Of a stretch of 64,000 bases of DNA, positions 25,218 to 34,169 are shown piece after piece (position 1 is the first letter of the stretch; the number at the start of each line of letters is the position of its first letter). The stretch is taken from the NCBI GenBank assembly GCA_045599365.1, contig JAZRVS010000045.1, positions 1 to 64,000 of the forward strand, written 5' to 3'. The stretch is from UBA1715 sp045599365. Its GTDB lineage: Bacteria > Bacteroidota > Bacteroidia > Bacteroidales > UBA1715. The notes below the pieces were generated by a model. That model made no database searches, was not told the origin of the DNA, and saw only the letters and a program-made list of their open reading frames with translations. The position numbers and the translations under genes were made by a program.

Positions 25218-26798
25218 ATGGCAGATATAAAACCAGCAGAAGTTTCGGAAATCTTAAAAAAGCAGCTTGAGGGCTACAAAACCGAAGCAGAACTTGAAGA
25301 AGTTGGAACAGTACTTTCAGTAGGTGATAGTATTGCCCGTATTCATGGTTTGACTAATGTCCAAGCCAATGAAATGATTGAATTTGCCAACGGAACAAAA
25401 GGTATTGTTTTGAACCTTGAGGAAGACAACGTGGGTGCTGTACTTCTTGGTGAATCCGATGGTATTAGCGAAGGCGACACTGTGAAAAGAACACAGAAAA
25501 TCGCTTCAATCATGGTTGGTGAAGGACTTCTTGGTCGTGTTGTAAATACGTTGGGTGAACCTATCGATGGTAAAGGAGAAATTTCAGGAGAATTAGTAGA
25601 AATGCCTCTTGAACGTAAGGCTCCAGGAATCTTGTTCCGTCAACCAGTGAACGAACCATTGCAAACAGGTATCAAACCTATTGATGCCATGATTCCAATA
25701 GGTCGTGGACAACGTGAGTTGATTATTGGTGACCGTCAAACAGGTAAGACGGCGATTGCTATTGATACAATTCTTAACCAAAAAGAATTCTACGAAAAAG
25801 GTCAACCTGTTTATTGTATTTATGTAGCAATTGGTCAAAAAGGTTCTACAGTAGCAAGTATTGCTAAAACATTGGAAGAAAAAGGCGCTATGCCGTATAC
25901 GACAATTGTATCGTCAACAGCATCTGATCCAGCAGCTTTACAATATTATGCACCATTTGCAGGTTGCGCTATTGGTGAATATTTCCGCGATACTGGTCGT
26001 CCAGCATTGATTGTTTACGATGACTTGTCAAAACAAGCAGTATCATATCGTGAAGTGTCGTTGTTGCTTCGTCGTCCACCAGGGCGTGAAGCTTATCCAG
26101 GTGACGTGTTCTATTTGCACTCTCGTTTGCTTGAGCGTGCTGCAAAAATTATTGCAAACGACGAAGTAGCTAAGAATATGAACGACGTACCAGCTTCATT
26201 GAAAGGAAAAATCAAAGGTGGAGGTTCTTTAACAGCACTTCCTATCATTGAAACTCAAGAAGGTGACGTTTCGGCATATATTCCAACCAACGTAATTTCT
26301 ATTACCGATGGTCAGATTTACCTTGAATCAAGTTTGTTCCACGCAGGTATTCGTCCTGCAATCAATGTAGGTATCTCGGTATCGGGTGTAGGTGGTAACG
26401 CTCAAATCAAGGCAATGAAGAAAGTTGCTGGTACATTGCGTGTGGATCAAGCTCAATTCCGCGAATTGGAAGCATTCTCTAAATTCGGCTCTGACTTGGA
26501 TGCTGCTACAATGGCAGTCCTTGACAAAGGACGTAGAAATGTTCAAATTTTGAAACAAGGACAATATTCTCCAATGACAGTTCAACACCAAGTTGCTATC
26601 ATTTATTGTGGTACACAAGGCTTGTTGTCGGACGTTCCAATAGATAAAGTTCTTGACTTTGAAAAAGAATATTTGGAATATCTTGATTTGAAACATAAAG
26701 ATACTCTTGATAAAATTGCTGGCGGTGCTATCGACGACGAAATTAAGAGTGTTTTGGCAGCAGCAGCAAAAGAAGTTTCGGCTAAGTACAAAAAGTAG
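25218..26798 (+). CDS. atpA: ATP synthase F1 subunit alpha
   Basis: A 526-residue alpha subunit. The P-loop is GDRQTGKT (171-178). The signature segment PPGREAYPGDVFYLHSRLLER and the arginine-finger region SYREVSLLLRR follow. Non-catalytic nucleotide sites are expected. Its beta partner is not in this operon. The spacer to atpG holds an imperfect palindrome. Confidence 0.98.
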   Translation: MADIKPAEVSEILKKQLEGYKTEAELEEVGTVLSVGDSIARIHGLTNVQANEMIEFANGTKGIVLNLEEDNVGAVLLGESDGISEGDTVKRTQKIASIMVGEGLLGRVVNTLGEPIDGKGEISGELVEMPLERKAPGILFRQPVNEPLQTGIKPIDAMIPIGRGQRELIIGDRQTGKTAIAIDTILNQKEFYEKGQPVYCIYVAIGQKGSTVASIAKTLEEKGAMPYTTIVSSTASDPAALQYYAPFAGCAIGEYFRDTGRPALIVYDDLSKQAVSYREVSLLLRRPPGREAYPGDVFYLHSRLLERAAKIIANDEVAKNMNDVPASLKGKIKGGGSLTALPIIETQEGDVSAYIPTNVISITDGQIYLESSLFHAGIRPAINVGISVSGVGGNAQIKAMKKVAGTLRVDQAQFRELEAFSKFGSDLDAATMAVLDKGRRNVQILKQGQYSPMTVQHQVAIIYCGTQGLLSDVPIDKVLDFEKEYLEYLDLKHKDTLDKIAGGAIDDEIKSVLAAAAKEVSAKYKK

Positions 26799-26813
26799 TG
26801 ATTAACGGTTAGT

Positions 26814-26843
26814 GATAAGTGATTAGAATTCTAGTCACTTATC
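26814..26843 (+). promoter_or_regulatory. Palindrome between atpA and atpG
   Basis: GATAAGTGA (26814-26822) pairs with TCACTTATC (26835-26843), and the loop itself contains the palindrome TAGAATTCTA. It lies in a 75-bp spacer made of TGATTA/AGTGAT phrases, which also occur after the TlpA-like gene at 6835. Its role in the operon is unknown. Confidence 0.5.
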
Positions 26844-26873
26844 GTTCATCACTAAACACTAATAACTAAGAAA

Positions 26874-27758
26874 ATGGCAGGTATTAAAGAAATACGCAAT
26901 AGAATCGCTTCTGTAAGCAGTACGCAAAAAATTACCAGCGCTATGAAAATGGTGTCGGCAGCAAAGTTGCGTAAGGCTCAACAAGCTGTATTGCAAATGC
27001 GTCCTTATTCCGAAAAATTACAAGAAATCTTACAAAACGTAAGTAGTGGATTGGAATCAAGCGAAGGAAATGCATACGCAACAATTCGACCAGAAAACAA
27101 AATTTTGGTAGTTGCAGTTGCATCAAATAGCGGTCTTTGTGGCGGTTTCAATTCAAGCATTGGTAAAACAGCCTCTGCGCTTATAAAATCGGATTATGCA
27201 AGTCAATTTGCGGCATCAAATGTTGATGTGTATGCAATTGGCAAAAAGGTTTGCGATTCTTTGAAAAGTAAAGGAATTACTCCTAAAAAATCGTTTGTTG
27301 AAATCTTCGACCATTTAACATACGACGAAGCTTCAAAGATTTCTTCGGAAATTATGAATGATTTTGCAACGGGAGTATATGATAAAGTTGTTGTTGTATA
27401 TAACAAATTCAAAAATGCAGCAACGCAAATCATTACAACTACGCAATATTTGCCAGTAGTTCAAGAAGAAACTTCATCAGCAAAAGCAGGTTTCAATTAC
27501 GACTATATTTTTGAGCCAAATAAAGAATATATTGTTAACGAATTGATTCCACGTTCTTTGAAAGTTCAGTTCTTTAGCATTTTGTTGGATTCTTTTGCAT
27601 CGGAACACGGTGCACGAATGACAGCAATGCACAAGGCAACAGACAATGCAGGAACATTGTTGAAAGATTTGAGAATTGAATACAACAAGGCTCGTCAGGC
27701 AGCAATCACAAACGAGTTGAACGAAATTGTGAGTGGTGCAAATGCCTTGAAAGGATAA
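26874..27758 (+). CDS. atpG: ATP synthase F1 subunit gamma
   Basis: A 294-residue central stalk subunit. The N-terminal rotor helix starts MAGIKEIRNRIASVSSTQKITSAMKMV and the C-terminal helix contains the family signature ASEHGARMTAMHKATDNA. The middle Rossmann-like part has SNSGLCGGFNSSI. It is the last gene of the operon and is followed by a strong terminator. Confidence 0.96.
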   Translation: MAGIKEIRNRIASVSSTQKITSAMKMVSAAKLRKAQQAVLQMRPYSEKLQEILQNVSSGLESSEGNAYATIRPENKILVVAVASNSGLCGGFNSSIGKTASALIKSDYASQFAASNVDVYAIGKKVCDSLKSKGITPKKSFVEIFDHLTYDEASKISSEIMNDFATGVYDKVVVVYNKFKNAATQIITTTQYLPVVQEETSSAKAGFNYDYIFEPNKEYIVNELIPRSLKVQFFSILLDSFASEHGARMTAMHKATDNAGTLLKDLRIEYNKARQAAITNELNEIVSGANALKG

Positions 27759-27781
27759 TTTCATAAATAAAGGTCTATTGT

Positions 27782-27811
27782 AAGGCAGGGACACACCCCT
27801 GCCTTTTTTTG
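27782..27811 (+). terminator. Terminator of the atp operon
   Basis: A perfect 9-bp GC-rich stem (27782-27790 with 27797-27805), a 6-base loop and a run of seven Ts, starting 24 bp after atpG. Confidence 0.92.
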
Positions 27812-27861
27812 TATAATTACGAACAATACAAATTTTTTTGTTGTGAAAGGGTGGCATGTTA

Positions 27862-28134
27862 TTCTACCCAAAGTTATTTCCTGACGGAAATAATTCGTGT
27901 TCATTCGTGTCAATTAGTGGTTGTTATATACAATACCACGAAGCCGTCATTTTGAACAGAACTCCGCGCAGTGAAAAATCTGTTTCTATTAATAGAACAA
28001 TCTGGTTAAATGTAAATGCCGTAGGCATTACCCATTGGTAGAAATGATTACGTTAAAGAAATAATATTTCCGTAGGAAATGACAACGTATTATGTTAATC
28101 CCTACGGGATTTGAAAGAGAAATGTGGAATGTTT
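27862..28134. repeat. Long tandem repeat unit 1 (about 273 bp)
   Basis: First unit of a non-coding tandem array. It contains small hairpins: ATTTCC/GGAAAT (27876-27891), AATGCC-GTA-GGCATT (28015-28029), ATTTCC-GTA-GGAAAT (28066-28080) and AATCCC-TAC-GGGATT (28097-28111). It also has TTCGTGT phrases and a TCATTTTGAAC segment. No open frame longer than about 60 codons is plausible. Confidence 0.85.
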
Positions 28135-28401
28135 TTCTACCAAAAGTTATTTCCTAACGGAAATAATTCGTGTTCATTCGTGTCAATTAGAGGTTGTTAT
28201 ATACAATACCACGAAGCCGTCATTTTGAACGGAACGCAGTGTAGTGAAAGATCTGTTCCCATAACCAGAACAATATAGTTAAATGCCGTAGGCATTACCC
28301 ATTGGTAGAAATGATTACGTTAAAGAAATAATATTTCCGTAGGAAATGACAACGTATTATGTTAATCCCTACAGGATTTGAAAGAGAAATGTGGAATGTT
28401 T
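28135..28401. repeat. Long tandem repeat unit 2 (about 267 bp)
   Basis: Second unit, mostly identical to unit 1; the anchor AAGTTATTTC recurs at 27871, 28144 and 28411. Differences cluster at about 28225-28280, while the AATGCC and ATTTCC hairpins (28282-28296, 28333-28347) are intact. The AATCCC hairpin has one G-to-A change. Confidence 0.85.
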
Positions 28402-28516
28402 TTCTACCAAAAGTTATTTCCTAACGGAAATTAATTCGTGTTTCTTCGTGTCAATTTGTGGTTAAAAATAGCTCAAGTTTCTTAGTGTTCCTTCGTGGTT
28501 AATGTCAAACCACGAA
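28402..28516. repeat. Partial third repeat unit and terminal palindrome
   Basis: The third unit is recognisable only to about 28450 (ATTTCCTAACGGAAAT hairpin at 28416-28431 and the TTCGTGT phrase). It then gives way to a 9-bp perfect palindrome TTCGTGGTT/AACCACGAA (28492-28500 with 28508-28516) in a stretch rich in CGTG words. The rest of the gene-free region to 28620 shows nothing more than the next promoter. Confidence 0.75.
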
Positions 28517-28620
28517 TTTCCACGAAAACACATTCGTGTCCATTAACGTGTATTCGTCGTTAAAAAAAATGTGTAAAACGAAAAAATACGAAGATTGCCT
28601 AGTTATTCCCCGAATTTCCA

Positions 28621-28628
28621 TACATTTG
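28621..28628 (+). promoter_or_regulatory. Promoter of the acyl-CoA ligase gene
   Basis: TACATTTG lies 23 bp after a TTG at 28595-28597 and ends 20 bp before the ATG at 28649. Confidence 0.6.
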
Positions 28629-28648
28629 CGAAACTCAAATGAATTGCT

Positions 28649-30448
28649 ATGGAAGTAACGAGATTGTTTGATTTGCTTGAACGATATAAGGAATTATTAC
28701 CTGAAGTTCAAAAAATTGAGAATTCAACAATAAATCCCGAGGTAGCATTAGCCCACAAGGTTGATGGACAATGGGTAACATATACTATAGAAGACTACAT
28801 TGATTATGCTAACAATGTGAGTTATGGTTTGATGGCTTTGGGCTTGAAACCAGGCGACAAAATTGGAATAGTGAGCGGGAATCGTCCAGAATGGAATTTT
28901 TTAGATATGGGTGCTATGCAAGCTGGTATTGTGCCAATTCCTATTTATCCAACAATTAGTCAAGAAGATTATCGCTATATTTTGAATCACGCCGAAATGA
29001 AGGTGTTGTTCATTGAGGGCAAAGAACTTCGTAAGAAAATAGAACCAATTCTTCCAGAATTAAAATATCTACAAGATGTTTTTACATTCGTTGACCAAAA
29101 AAATGAATATAAATTCTTCCAAAATTTGATTGATTTAGGGAAACAAAATGCTCAACCAGAGAAACTTACAGAAATCAAAAATTCTATAAAACCTGAAGAT
29201 TTAGCAACAATTATTTATACATCTGGAACAACAGGTAATCCGAAAGGTGTAATGCTTTCTCACAACAATGTTGTGCAACAAATAAAAGGTGTTCACGACT
29301 TAATGCATCCATGGAGCCATACGGCATTGAGTTTCTTGCCGTTGTGCCACGCGTATGAACGAATGATGATGTATGTGTATCACTATAATTGTTGCTCAAT
29401 TTATTATTCAAATATCGCGTTGATAAACGACAATATGAAGGAAATTCAACCAACAATTATGTGCGTTGTTCCTCGATTGTTAGAGAAAATTTACGACAAA
29501 TTATTTTCAAGTGGAAAAAAATTGTCTGGCATAAAGAAACAATTGTATTATTGGGCAATTGATTTAGCAAAAGAATATAAGGTTGATACCCTAAAACGCT
29601 CTTGGTGGTACAATGTTCGTTATAAAATAGCCGATAAATTGGTTTATACCAAATTTCGTGAAGGTCTTGGTGCTCAGCGAATTGTTGAAGTCGTTTCTGG
29701 AGGGTCGGCTTTGCAAGCAAAATTGTGCGCGTTTTTTCAAGCCATTGGAATGTATATTTTTGAAGGATATGGTTTGTCTGAAACGTCTCCAGTAATAGCC
29801 GTTGCAAGTTATGAACCATTCACGCACGAACCAGGAACTGTAGGTTTGCCTTTGCCAGGTGTTGAGGTGAAAATTGCAGATAATGATGAAATTATTTGTC
29901 GTGGTCATAATGTGATGATGGGCTATTATCGCGATGAAGAAAAAACAAAAGAGATAATTGATGCCGAAGGTTGGTTCCATACAGGCGACACTGGTCGTAT
30001 AAAAGAAAATGGATTGGTGCAAATAACAGGTCGTTTAAAGAGTTTGTTTAAAACATCTTTCGGAAAATATGTAAATCCAGAACTTATTGAAGCAAAATTT
30101 GCAACATCAACATTTATCAATACTGCTGTTGTTTTTGGTGAAAATCACCAATATCCAGTTGCTTTGATAGTTCCTGATTTCTCAGTTTTGAAAACGTGGT
30201 GTGCATCGCACAAGGTTCCATATATTTCCGACCAAGAGGTAATAAAACACCCCGATGTAATTGCTCGTATTCAAAAAGAAGTGAAGAAAATGAATGAGAA
30301 TTTTGCTGAATATGAACAAGTAAAACGATATTCTCTTGTTGCTGATGATTGGACACCTCAAAATGGTTTGTTGTCGCCAACATTGAAAGTAAAACGCAAA
30401 GCGGTACAAGCAAAATATGCCGAAAAACTTGAAAGATTGTGGAACTAA
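28649..30448 (+). CDS. Long-chain acyl-CoA synthetase (AMP-forming)
   Basis: A 599-residue ANL-superfamily enzyme of the FadD/FAA type. The ATP-binding motif is IIYTSGTTGNPKG, followed by YGLSETSPVI and the hinge region GWFHTGDTGRI; the C-terminal lysine region is TLKVKRKAV. It activates fatty acids to acyl-CoA via acyl-AMP, at the inner face of the membrane. Bacteroidota carry several such paralogues, so the exact chain-length preference is open. It overlaps the next gene by 1 bp. Confidence 0.93.
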   Translation: MEVTRLFDLLERYKELLPEVQKIENSTINPEVALAHKVDGQWVTYTIEDYIDYANNVSYGLMALGLKPGDKIGIVSGNRPEWNFLDMGAMQAGIVPIPIYPTISQEDYRYILNHAEMKVLFIEGKELRKKIEPILPELKYLQDVFTFVDQKNEYKFFQNLIDLGKQNAQPEKLTEIKNSIKPEDLATIIYTSGTTGNPKGVMLSHNNVVQQIKGVHDLMHPWSHTALSFLPLCHAYERMMMYVYHYNCCSIYYSNIALINDNMKEIQPTIMCVVPRLLEKIYDKLFSSGKKLSGIKKQLYYWAIDLAKEYKVDTLKRSWWYNVRYKIADKLVYTKFREGLGAQRIVEVVSGGSALQAKLCAFFQAIGMYIFEGYGLSETSPVIAVASYEPFTHEPGTVGLPLPGVEVKIADNDEIICRGHNVMMGYYRDEEKTKEIIDAEGWFHTGDTGRIKENGLVQITGRLKSLFKTSFGKYVNPELIEAKFATSTFINTAVVFGENHQYPVALIVPDFSVLKTWCASHKVPYISDQEVIKHPDVIARIQKEVKKMNENFAEYEQVKRYSLVADDWTPQNGLLSPTLKVKRKAVQAKYAEKLERLWN

Positions 30449-30996
30449 TGGAAATTAGTAGAAAATATATTTTCCCAATGCAAGCCATTGTTATTGCTAT
30501 GTTCGCAATGCAGGCGTTGCTGGTTTTTATTGTCCTCTATTTGAGAGATAGATTTTGGTCTGATTCATTTTCGTTTAATTTGTCGGATGCAACTTCTTTC
30601 TTGGGTTGGATAATGCTCATTGTTATAGTTGTTTTTTCTATTTGGAATCTTGCGGTTCTTTTTTCTCGTTCGCGTCAACTTAAAAAAGAAGAAAATGAAG
30701 AACAACGAAAGCAAATATTTAAATCTTCGTTGTATAATCGTTACATAACTTTGTATGCAATATCATTTGCTGGTATAGGATTTTGTTTAATTGGTGGAAA
30801 TCTATATTTTTTGATTTTTACTGTTATTTCGATTTTTTGGCAAGTGGGAATTTTTCCAGGCAAAAATATTGTTGAAGCAAAGTTAAATGCGGGGCTTCAA
30901 CCAAAGGTTGTTGAAGAAAAGAAAGATTCTCAAGTTGTTGAAACGAAAGAACAAACTTTGGAACAACAAGAAACAGAAGTTAAATCTGATAATTAA
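30448..30996 (+). CDS. Membrane protein of unknown function
   Basis: A 182-residue protein starting at the ATG that overlaps the upstream stop (TAATG). Four hydrophobic segments are visible (about 8-31, 51-72, 100-120, 117-138; the last two may be one hairpin), then a charged tail rich in Glu, Lys and Gln (about 150-182) probably in the cytoplasm. No family was recognised. Tight coupling suggests that it is expressed with the acyl-CoA ligase, but a functional link is only inference. Confidence 0.7.
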   Translation: MEISRKYIFPMQAIVIAMFAMQALLVFIVLYLRDRFWSDSFSFNLSDATSFLGWIMLIVIVVFSIWNLAVLFSRSRQLKKEENEEQRKQIFKSSLYNRYITLYAISFAGIGFCLIGGNLYFLIFTVISIFWQVGIFPGKNIVEAKLNAGLQPKVVEEKKDSQVVETKEQTLEQQETEVKSDN

Positions 30997-31000
30997 TGCC

Positions 31001-32464
31001 ATGAAACTCGGATTTGACAACGAAAAATATCTCAAGATTCAGTCTGAACACATTAAAGAACGAATAGAAAAATTCGGAAATAAGTTGTATTTGGAATTTG
31101 GCGGAAAATTGTTTGATGATTTTCACGCAAGTCGCGTTTTGCCAGGATTTCAGCCAGATAGTAAACTCAAAATGTTGATGCAGTTGAGTAACTATGCGGA
31201 GATTGTAATCGTAATTAGTGCAATAGATATTGAAAACAATAAGGTTCGGGACGATTTAGGAATTACCTATGATAAGGACGTTTTTCGTTTGAAAGACGAA
31301 TTTGAAAAATGTGGTTTGATGGTTGGTTCCGTCGTAATTACTCATTATAAAGGACAAACGGGTGCAAAATTGTTCCGCAATCGTTTGAAACGAGCAAATA
31401 TCAAGACATATCTACATTATACAATAGAAGGTTATCCATCAAATGTAGCACTTATTGATTCTGACGAAGGTTTTGGTAAAAATGAATATGTAGAAACAAC
31501 ACGTCCGTTGGTCGTTGTTACTGCGCCAGGACCAGGAAGTGGTAAGATGGCGGTTTGTTTGAGTCAATTGTATCAAGACAATAAAAAGGGAATTAAGGCT
31601 GGATATGCCAAATTTGAGACGTTCCCTATTTGGAATCTTCCTCTAAAACATTCTGTGAATCTTGCGTATGAAGCGGCAACAGCCGATTTGAACGATGTGA
31701 ATATGATTGACCCATTCCATTTGGAAGCGTACAACGAAACAACGGTAAACTATAATCGTGATATAGAAATTTTTCCCGTTCTGAATGCTATTTTTGAGGG
31801 AATTTATGGCGAAAATCCATATAAATCTCCTACTGATATGGGCGTAAATATGGCGGGCAATTGCATTGTTGATGACGAGGCTTGTCGTTTTGCATCAAAT
31901 CAGGAAATTATTCGTCGATATTACAAAGCACTGAATAATGTTGCAGAGGGTAAATGTGATGAAAATGAAGCAAATAAAATTGCTCTTTTGATGCAACAAG
32001 CCAAGATAACGACAAAAGATAGAAAAACAACTGTTGCAGCTAAACAACGTGGAGATAAAGCAAAAGGTCCAGCAGCTGCAATAGAATTGTTAGACGGAAC
32101 GATAATAACGTCAAAAACGAGTGAATTACTCGGAACAAGTGCTGCTCTTATATTGAATGCAACAAAGCATTTAGCGCGTATAGACCATAAAGTAAAATTG
32201 ATTCCTGCAGATATGATTGAACCTATCCAAAATATGAAAATTTCGTATCTTGGAGGGAATAATCCACGACTTCATACTGATGAGGTGTTGGTCGCTTTGG
32301 CAATGTTGAGTTTACACGATGTTAATTGTAAAAAAGCAATAGAACAGTTACCAAATTTGCGAGGTTGTCAGGTTCATACAACGGTTATGTTAAGTGAAGT
32401 TGACAAAAAGATATTCCAAAAACTTGGCGTTGATTTTACGTGCGATCCAATTAAGAAAAAGTAA
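31001..32464 (+). CDS. DUF1846 (UPF0371) family protein
   Basis: A 487-residue protein starting at 31001 (MKLGFDNEKYLKIQ); an earlier in-frame start would overlap the previous gene by 110 bp. It matches DUF1846 by FGGKLFDDFHASRVLPGF, TAPGPGSGKMAVCLSQLY and the DMGVNMAGNCIVDD segment. The family has a known structure but no settled function; the glycine-rich PGPGSGK resembles a nucleotide-binding loop. It is best known from Firmicutes and Actinobacteria, so transfer into this lineage is possible. aroB begins 1 bp downstream. Confidence 0.88.
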   Translation: MKLGFDNEKYLKIQSEHIKERIEKFGNKLYLEFGGKLFDDFHASRVLPGFQPDSKLKMLMQLSNYAEIVIVISAIDIENNKVRDDLGITYDKDVFRLKDEFEKCGLMVGSVVITHYKGQTGAKLFRNRLKRANIKTYLHYTIEGYPSNVALIDSDEGFGKNEYVETTRPLVVVTAPGPGSGKMAVCLSQLYQDNKKGIKAGYAKFETFPIWNLPLKHSVNLAYEAATADLNDVNMIDPFHLEAYNETTVNYNRDIEIFPVLNAIFEGIYGENPYKSPTDMGVNMAGNCIVDDEACRFASNQEIIRRYYKALNNVAEGKCDENEANKIALLMQQAKITTKDRKTTVAAKQRGDKAKGPAAAIELLDGTIITSKTSELLGTSAALILNATKHLARIDHKVKLIPADMIEPIQNMKISYLGGNNPRLHTDEVLVALAMLSLHDVNCKKAIEQLPNLRGCQVHTTVMLSEVDKKIFQKLGVDFTCDPIKKK

Positions 32465-32465
32465 T

Positions 32466-33500
32466 ATGAAAACATTAGAAATAAAGAGTTCAATTGGAAC
32501 CTCGCAGATTTTTGTTGGTGAAACAATTGAAAATGTTTCTACATATATTCCCAAAGGGAAGAAAGTCGCAATCATAACAGATTCAGTCATTCGGTCGCTA
32601 TATGGAGATAAATTTCCTCAAGCCGATTTGATAATAGAAATTCCGCGTGGAGAATCCAATAAAAGTTTGCAATCGCTTGATTCGGTTTTTGAACAATTGA
32701 TTGAAAATGAGTTTGATAGATCGTCTTTTATTTTGGGTATAGGTGGCGGAATCGTGTGCGATATGAGTGGATTTATAGCAACGATTTTTATGCGAGGAAT
32801 AGAATTCGGTTTCGTCTCAACTACATTATTGAGTCAAGTTGATGCAAGTGTTGGAGGGAAAAATGGCGTGAATTTTCGTGGCTATAAAAATATGATAGGC
32901 ACGTTTAGTTTGCCAAAATTTGTTATCTGCGAACTTTCTATTTTGAGGTCTTTGCCACAATCGGAGTTGTTGAGTGGAATGGGCGAAGTGGTCAAACATG
33001 GAGCAATTGCAAGTGAAAGATTGTTTTCGTTTATAGAACAAAATGTTGATTCATTGAAAAATTTTGATTCCAATATGCTGGAAACATTTGTGTATGAATC
33101 AATTGTAATTAAATCTAATGTCGTAAATCAAGATGTGAGAGAGTCTGGCGCACGCAGGATTTTTAATTTTGGACACACTTTTGGTCATGCGATAGAAAAA
33201 TTGGAAAAAATTCCTCATGGTCATGCGGTAAGTATTGGAATGGTGTTGGCTGCAAAACTCTCAGTTCTAAAAAACAAAATGTCTCAAGCAGATTGCGATA
33301 GACTTGTTGCTTTGCTTGCAAAAATAGGATTGCCAACAACGACAAAAGCTTCTCCAAAAGATATTTTAGAGGTGATGAAATGTGACAAAAAACGTGAAGG
33401 CAATGCAGTTCACTTTGTGTATCTTACGGGGATTGGTTCTTGTTGTGTAGAAAAAATAACGTATGTAGAATTAACCTCACTTATAGATGATTTGTGTTAG
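32466..33500 (+). CDS. aroB: 3-dehydroquinate synthase
   Basis: A 344-residue NAD- and metal-dependent enzyme making 3-dehydroquinate in the shikimate pathway. GIGGGIVCDMSGFIA binds NAD; K and H ligands lie in SGMGEVVKHGAI and FNFGHTFGHAIE. The start at 32466 (MKTLEIKSS) is preferred to the upstream start that overlaps DUF1846. aroD overlaps its last 14 bp, making an aroB-aroD pair of consecutive steps. Confidence 0.95.
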   Translation: MKTLEIKSSIGTSQIFVGETIENVSTYIPKGKKVAIITDSVIRSLYGDKFPQADLIIEIPRGESNKSLQSLDSVFEQLIENEFDRSSFILGIGGGIVCDMSGFIATIFMRGIEFGFVSTTLLSQVDASVGGKNGVNFRGYKNMIGTFSLPKFVICELSILRSLPQSELLSGMGEVVKHGAIASERLFSFIEQNVDSLKNFDSNMLETFVYESIVIKSNVVNQDVRESGARRIFNFGHTFGHAIEKLEKIPHGHAVSIGMVLAAKLSVLKNKMSQADCDRLVALLAKIGLPTTTKASPKDILEVMKCDKKREGNAVHFVYLTGIGSCCVEKITYVELTSLIDDLC

Positions 33501-34128
33501 TTTAACAGAAAAAAATCCTCAAAAACTCATAGAAATAGCCAATTCTTTAGAAATGGTAGAAGTGAGAATTGATTTGTGTGAATTAACAGAACAGTCTGTC
33601 ACAGACGTATTTGCGAATATTTCAAAACCGACTATTGCAACGTGTCGTCCAGATTTTTGTAACGACGAGAAACGAATCTTATTGTTACAAAACGCAATTG
33701 CGGCAGGCGCTTCGTATGTCGATGTAGAGTTTGAAAGTGAAAAACAGTATAAGGAAGAAATGATTTCTTTTGCTCGCAGTCATAGTTGCAAAGTCATTAT
33801 TTCGTATCATAATTATGTTGAGACTCCAGAAAAACATATTCTAAAAGATATTGTAAATGAGAGCTTTGGACAAGGCGCCGATATAGCAAAAATTGCTACT
33901 ACAGCAAGGTCAAAAATGGATTGTGCAAAAGTTTTGTCATTGTATAGTGAGTATAAAAATATTGTTGCTCTTGCAATGGGACCTATCGGGACTATCACTC
34001 GAGTTGCCAATTTGGCATTAGGAAGTCCGTTTTCATTCGCATCATTGGATGATGAACATGCTACGGCTGCTGGACAATTAACTGTTCAACAAATGAAAAA
34101 ATATGCAAAGGATTTTAATGTAGCGTAA
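33487..34128 (+). CDS. aroD: Type I 3-dehydroquinate dehydratase
   Basis: A 213-residue TIM-barrel class I dehydroquinase. Catalytic His is in IISYHNY and the Schiff-base Lys in IAKIATTA; EVRIDL and GPIGTITRV complete the site. It dehydrates 3-dehydroquinate directly after AroB. Many Bacteroidota use type II AroQ, so the type I enzyme is informative. Its start lies inside aroB (14-bp overlap). Confidence 0.94.
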   Translation: MICVSLTEKNPQKLIEIANSLEMVEVRIDLCELTEQSVTDVFANISKPTIATCRPDFCNDEKRILLLQNAIAAGASYVDVEFESEKQYKEEMISFARSHSCKVIISYHNYVETPEKHILKDIVNESFGQGADIAKIATTARSKMDCAKVLSLYSEYKNIVALAMGPIGTITRVANLALGSPFSFASLDDEHATAAGQLTVQQMKKYAKDFNVA

Positions 34129-34145
34129 AACTTCAGCGAATTTGT

Positions 34146-34153
34146 TACCTTTG
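34146..34153 (+). promoter_or_regulatory. Promoter -7 box of the subtilase gene
   Basis: TACCTTTG ends 16 bp before the ATG at 34170. Confidence 0.5.
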
Positions 34154-34169
34154 TGAAAGAACTTTGGAT

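Noticed and set aside
27856..28041. Short open frames in the repeat block after atpG
   Set aside because: They cross the hairpin-rich repeat units, are not kept in frame between units and resemble no protein.
27862..28450. CRISPR-like array
   Set aside because: Units are about 270 bp and lack the short repeat/unique spacer pattern; no cas genes are nearby.
30887..31000. Extended N-terminus of the DUF1846 protein
   Set aside because: It overlaps the preceding membrane-protein gene in another frame and is an implausible Lys/Leu-rich sequence.
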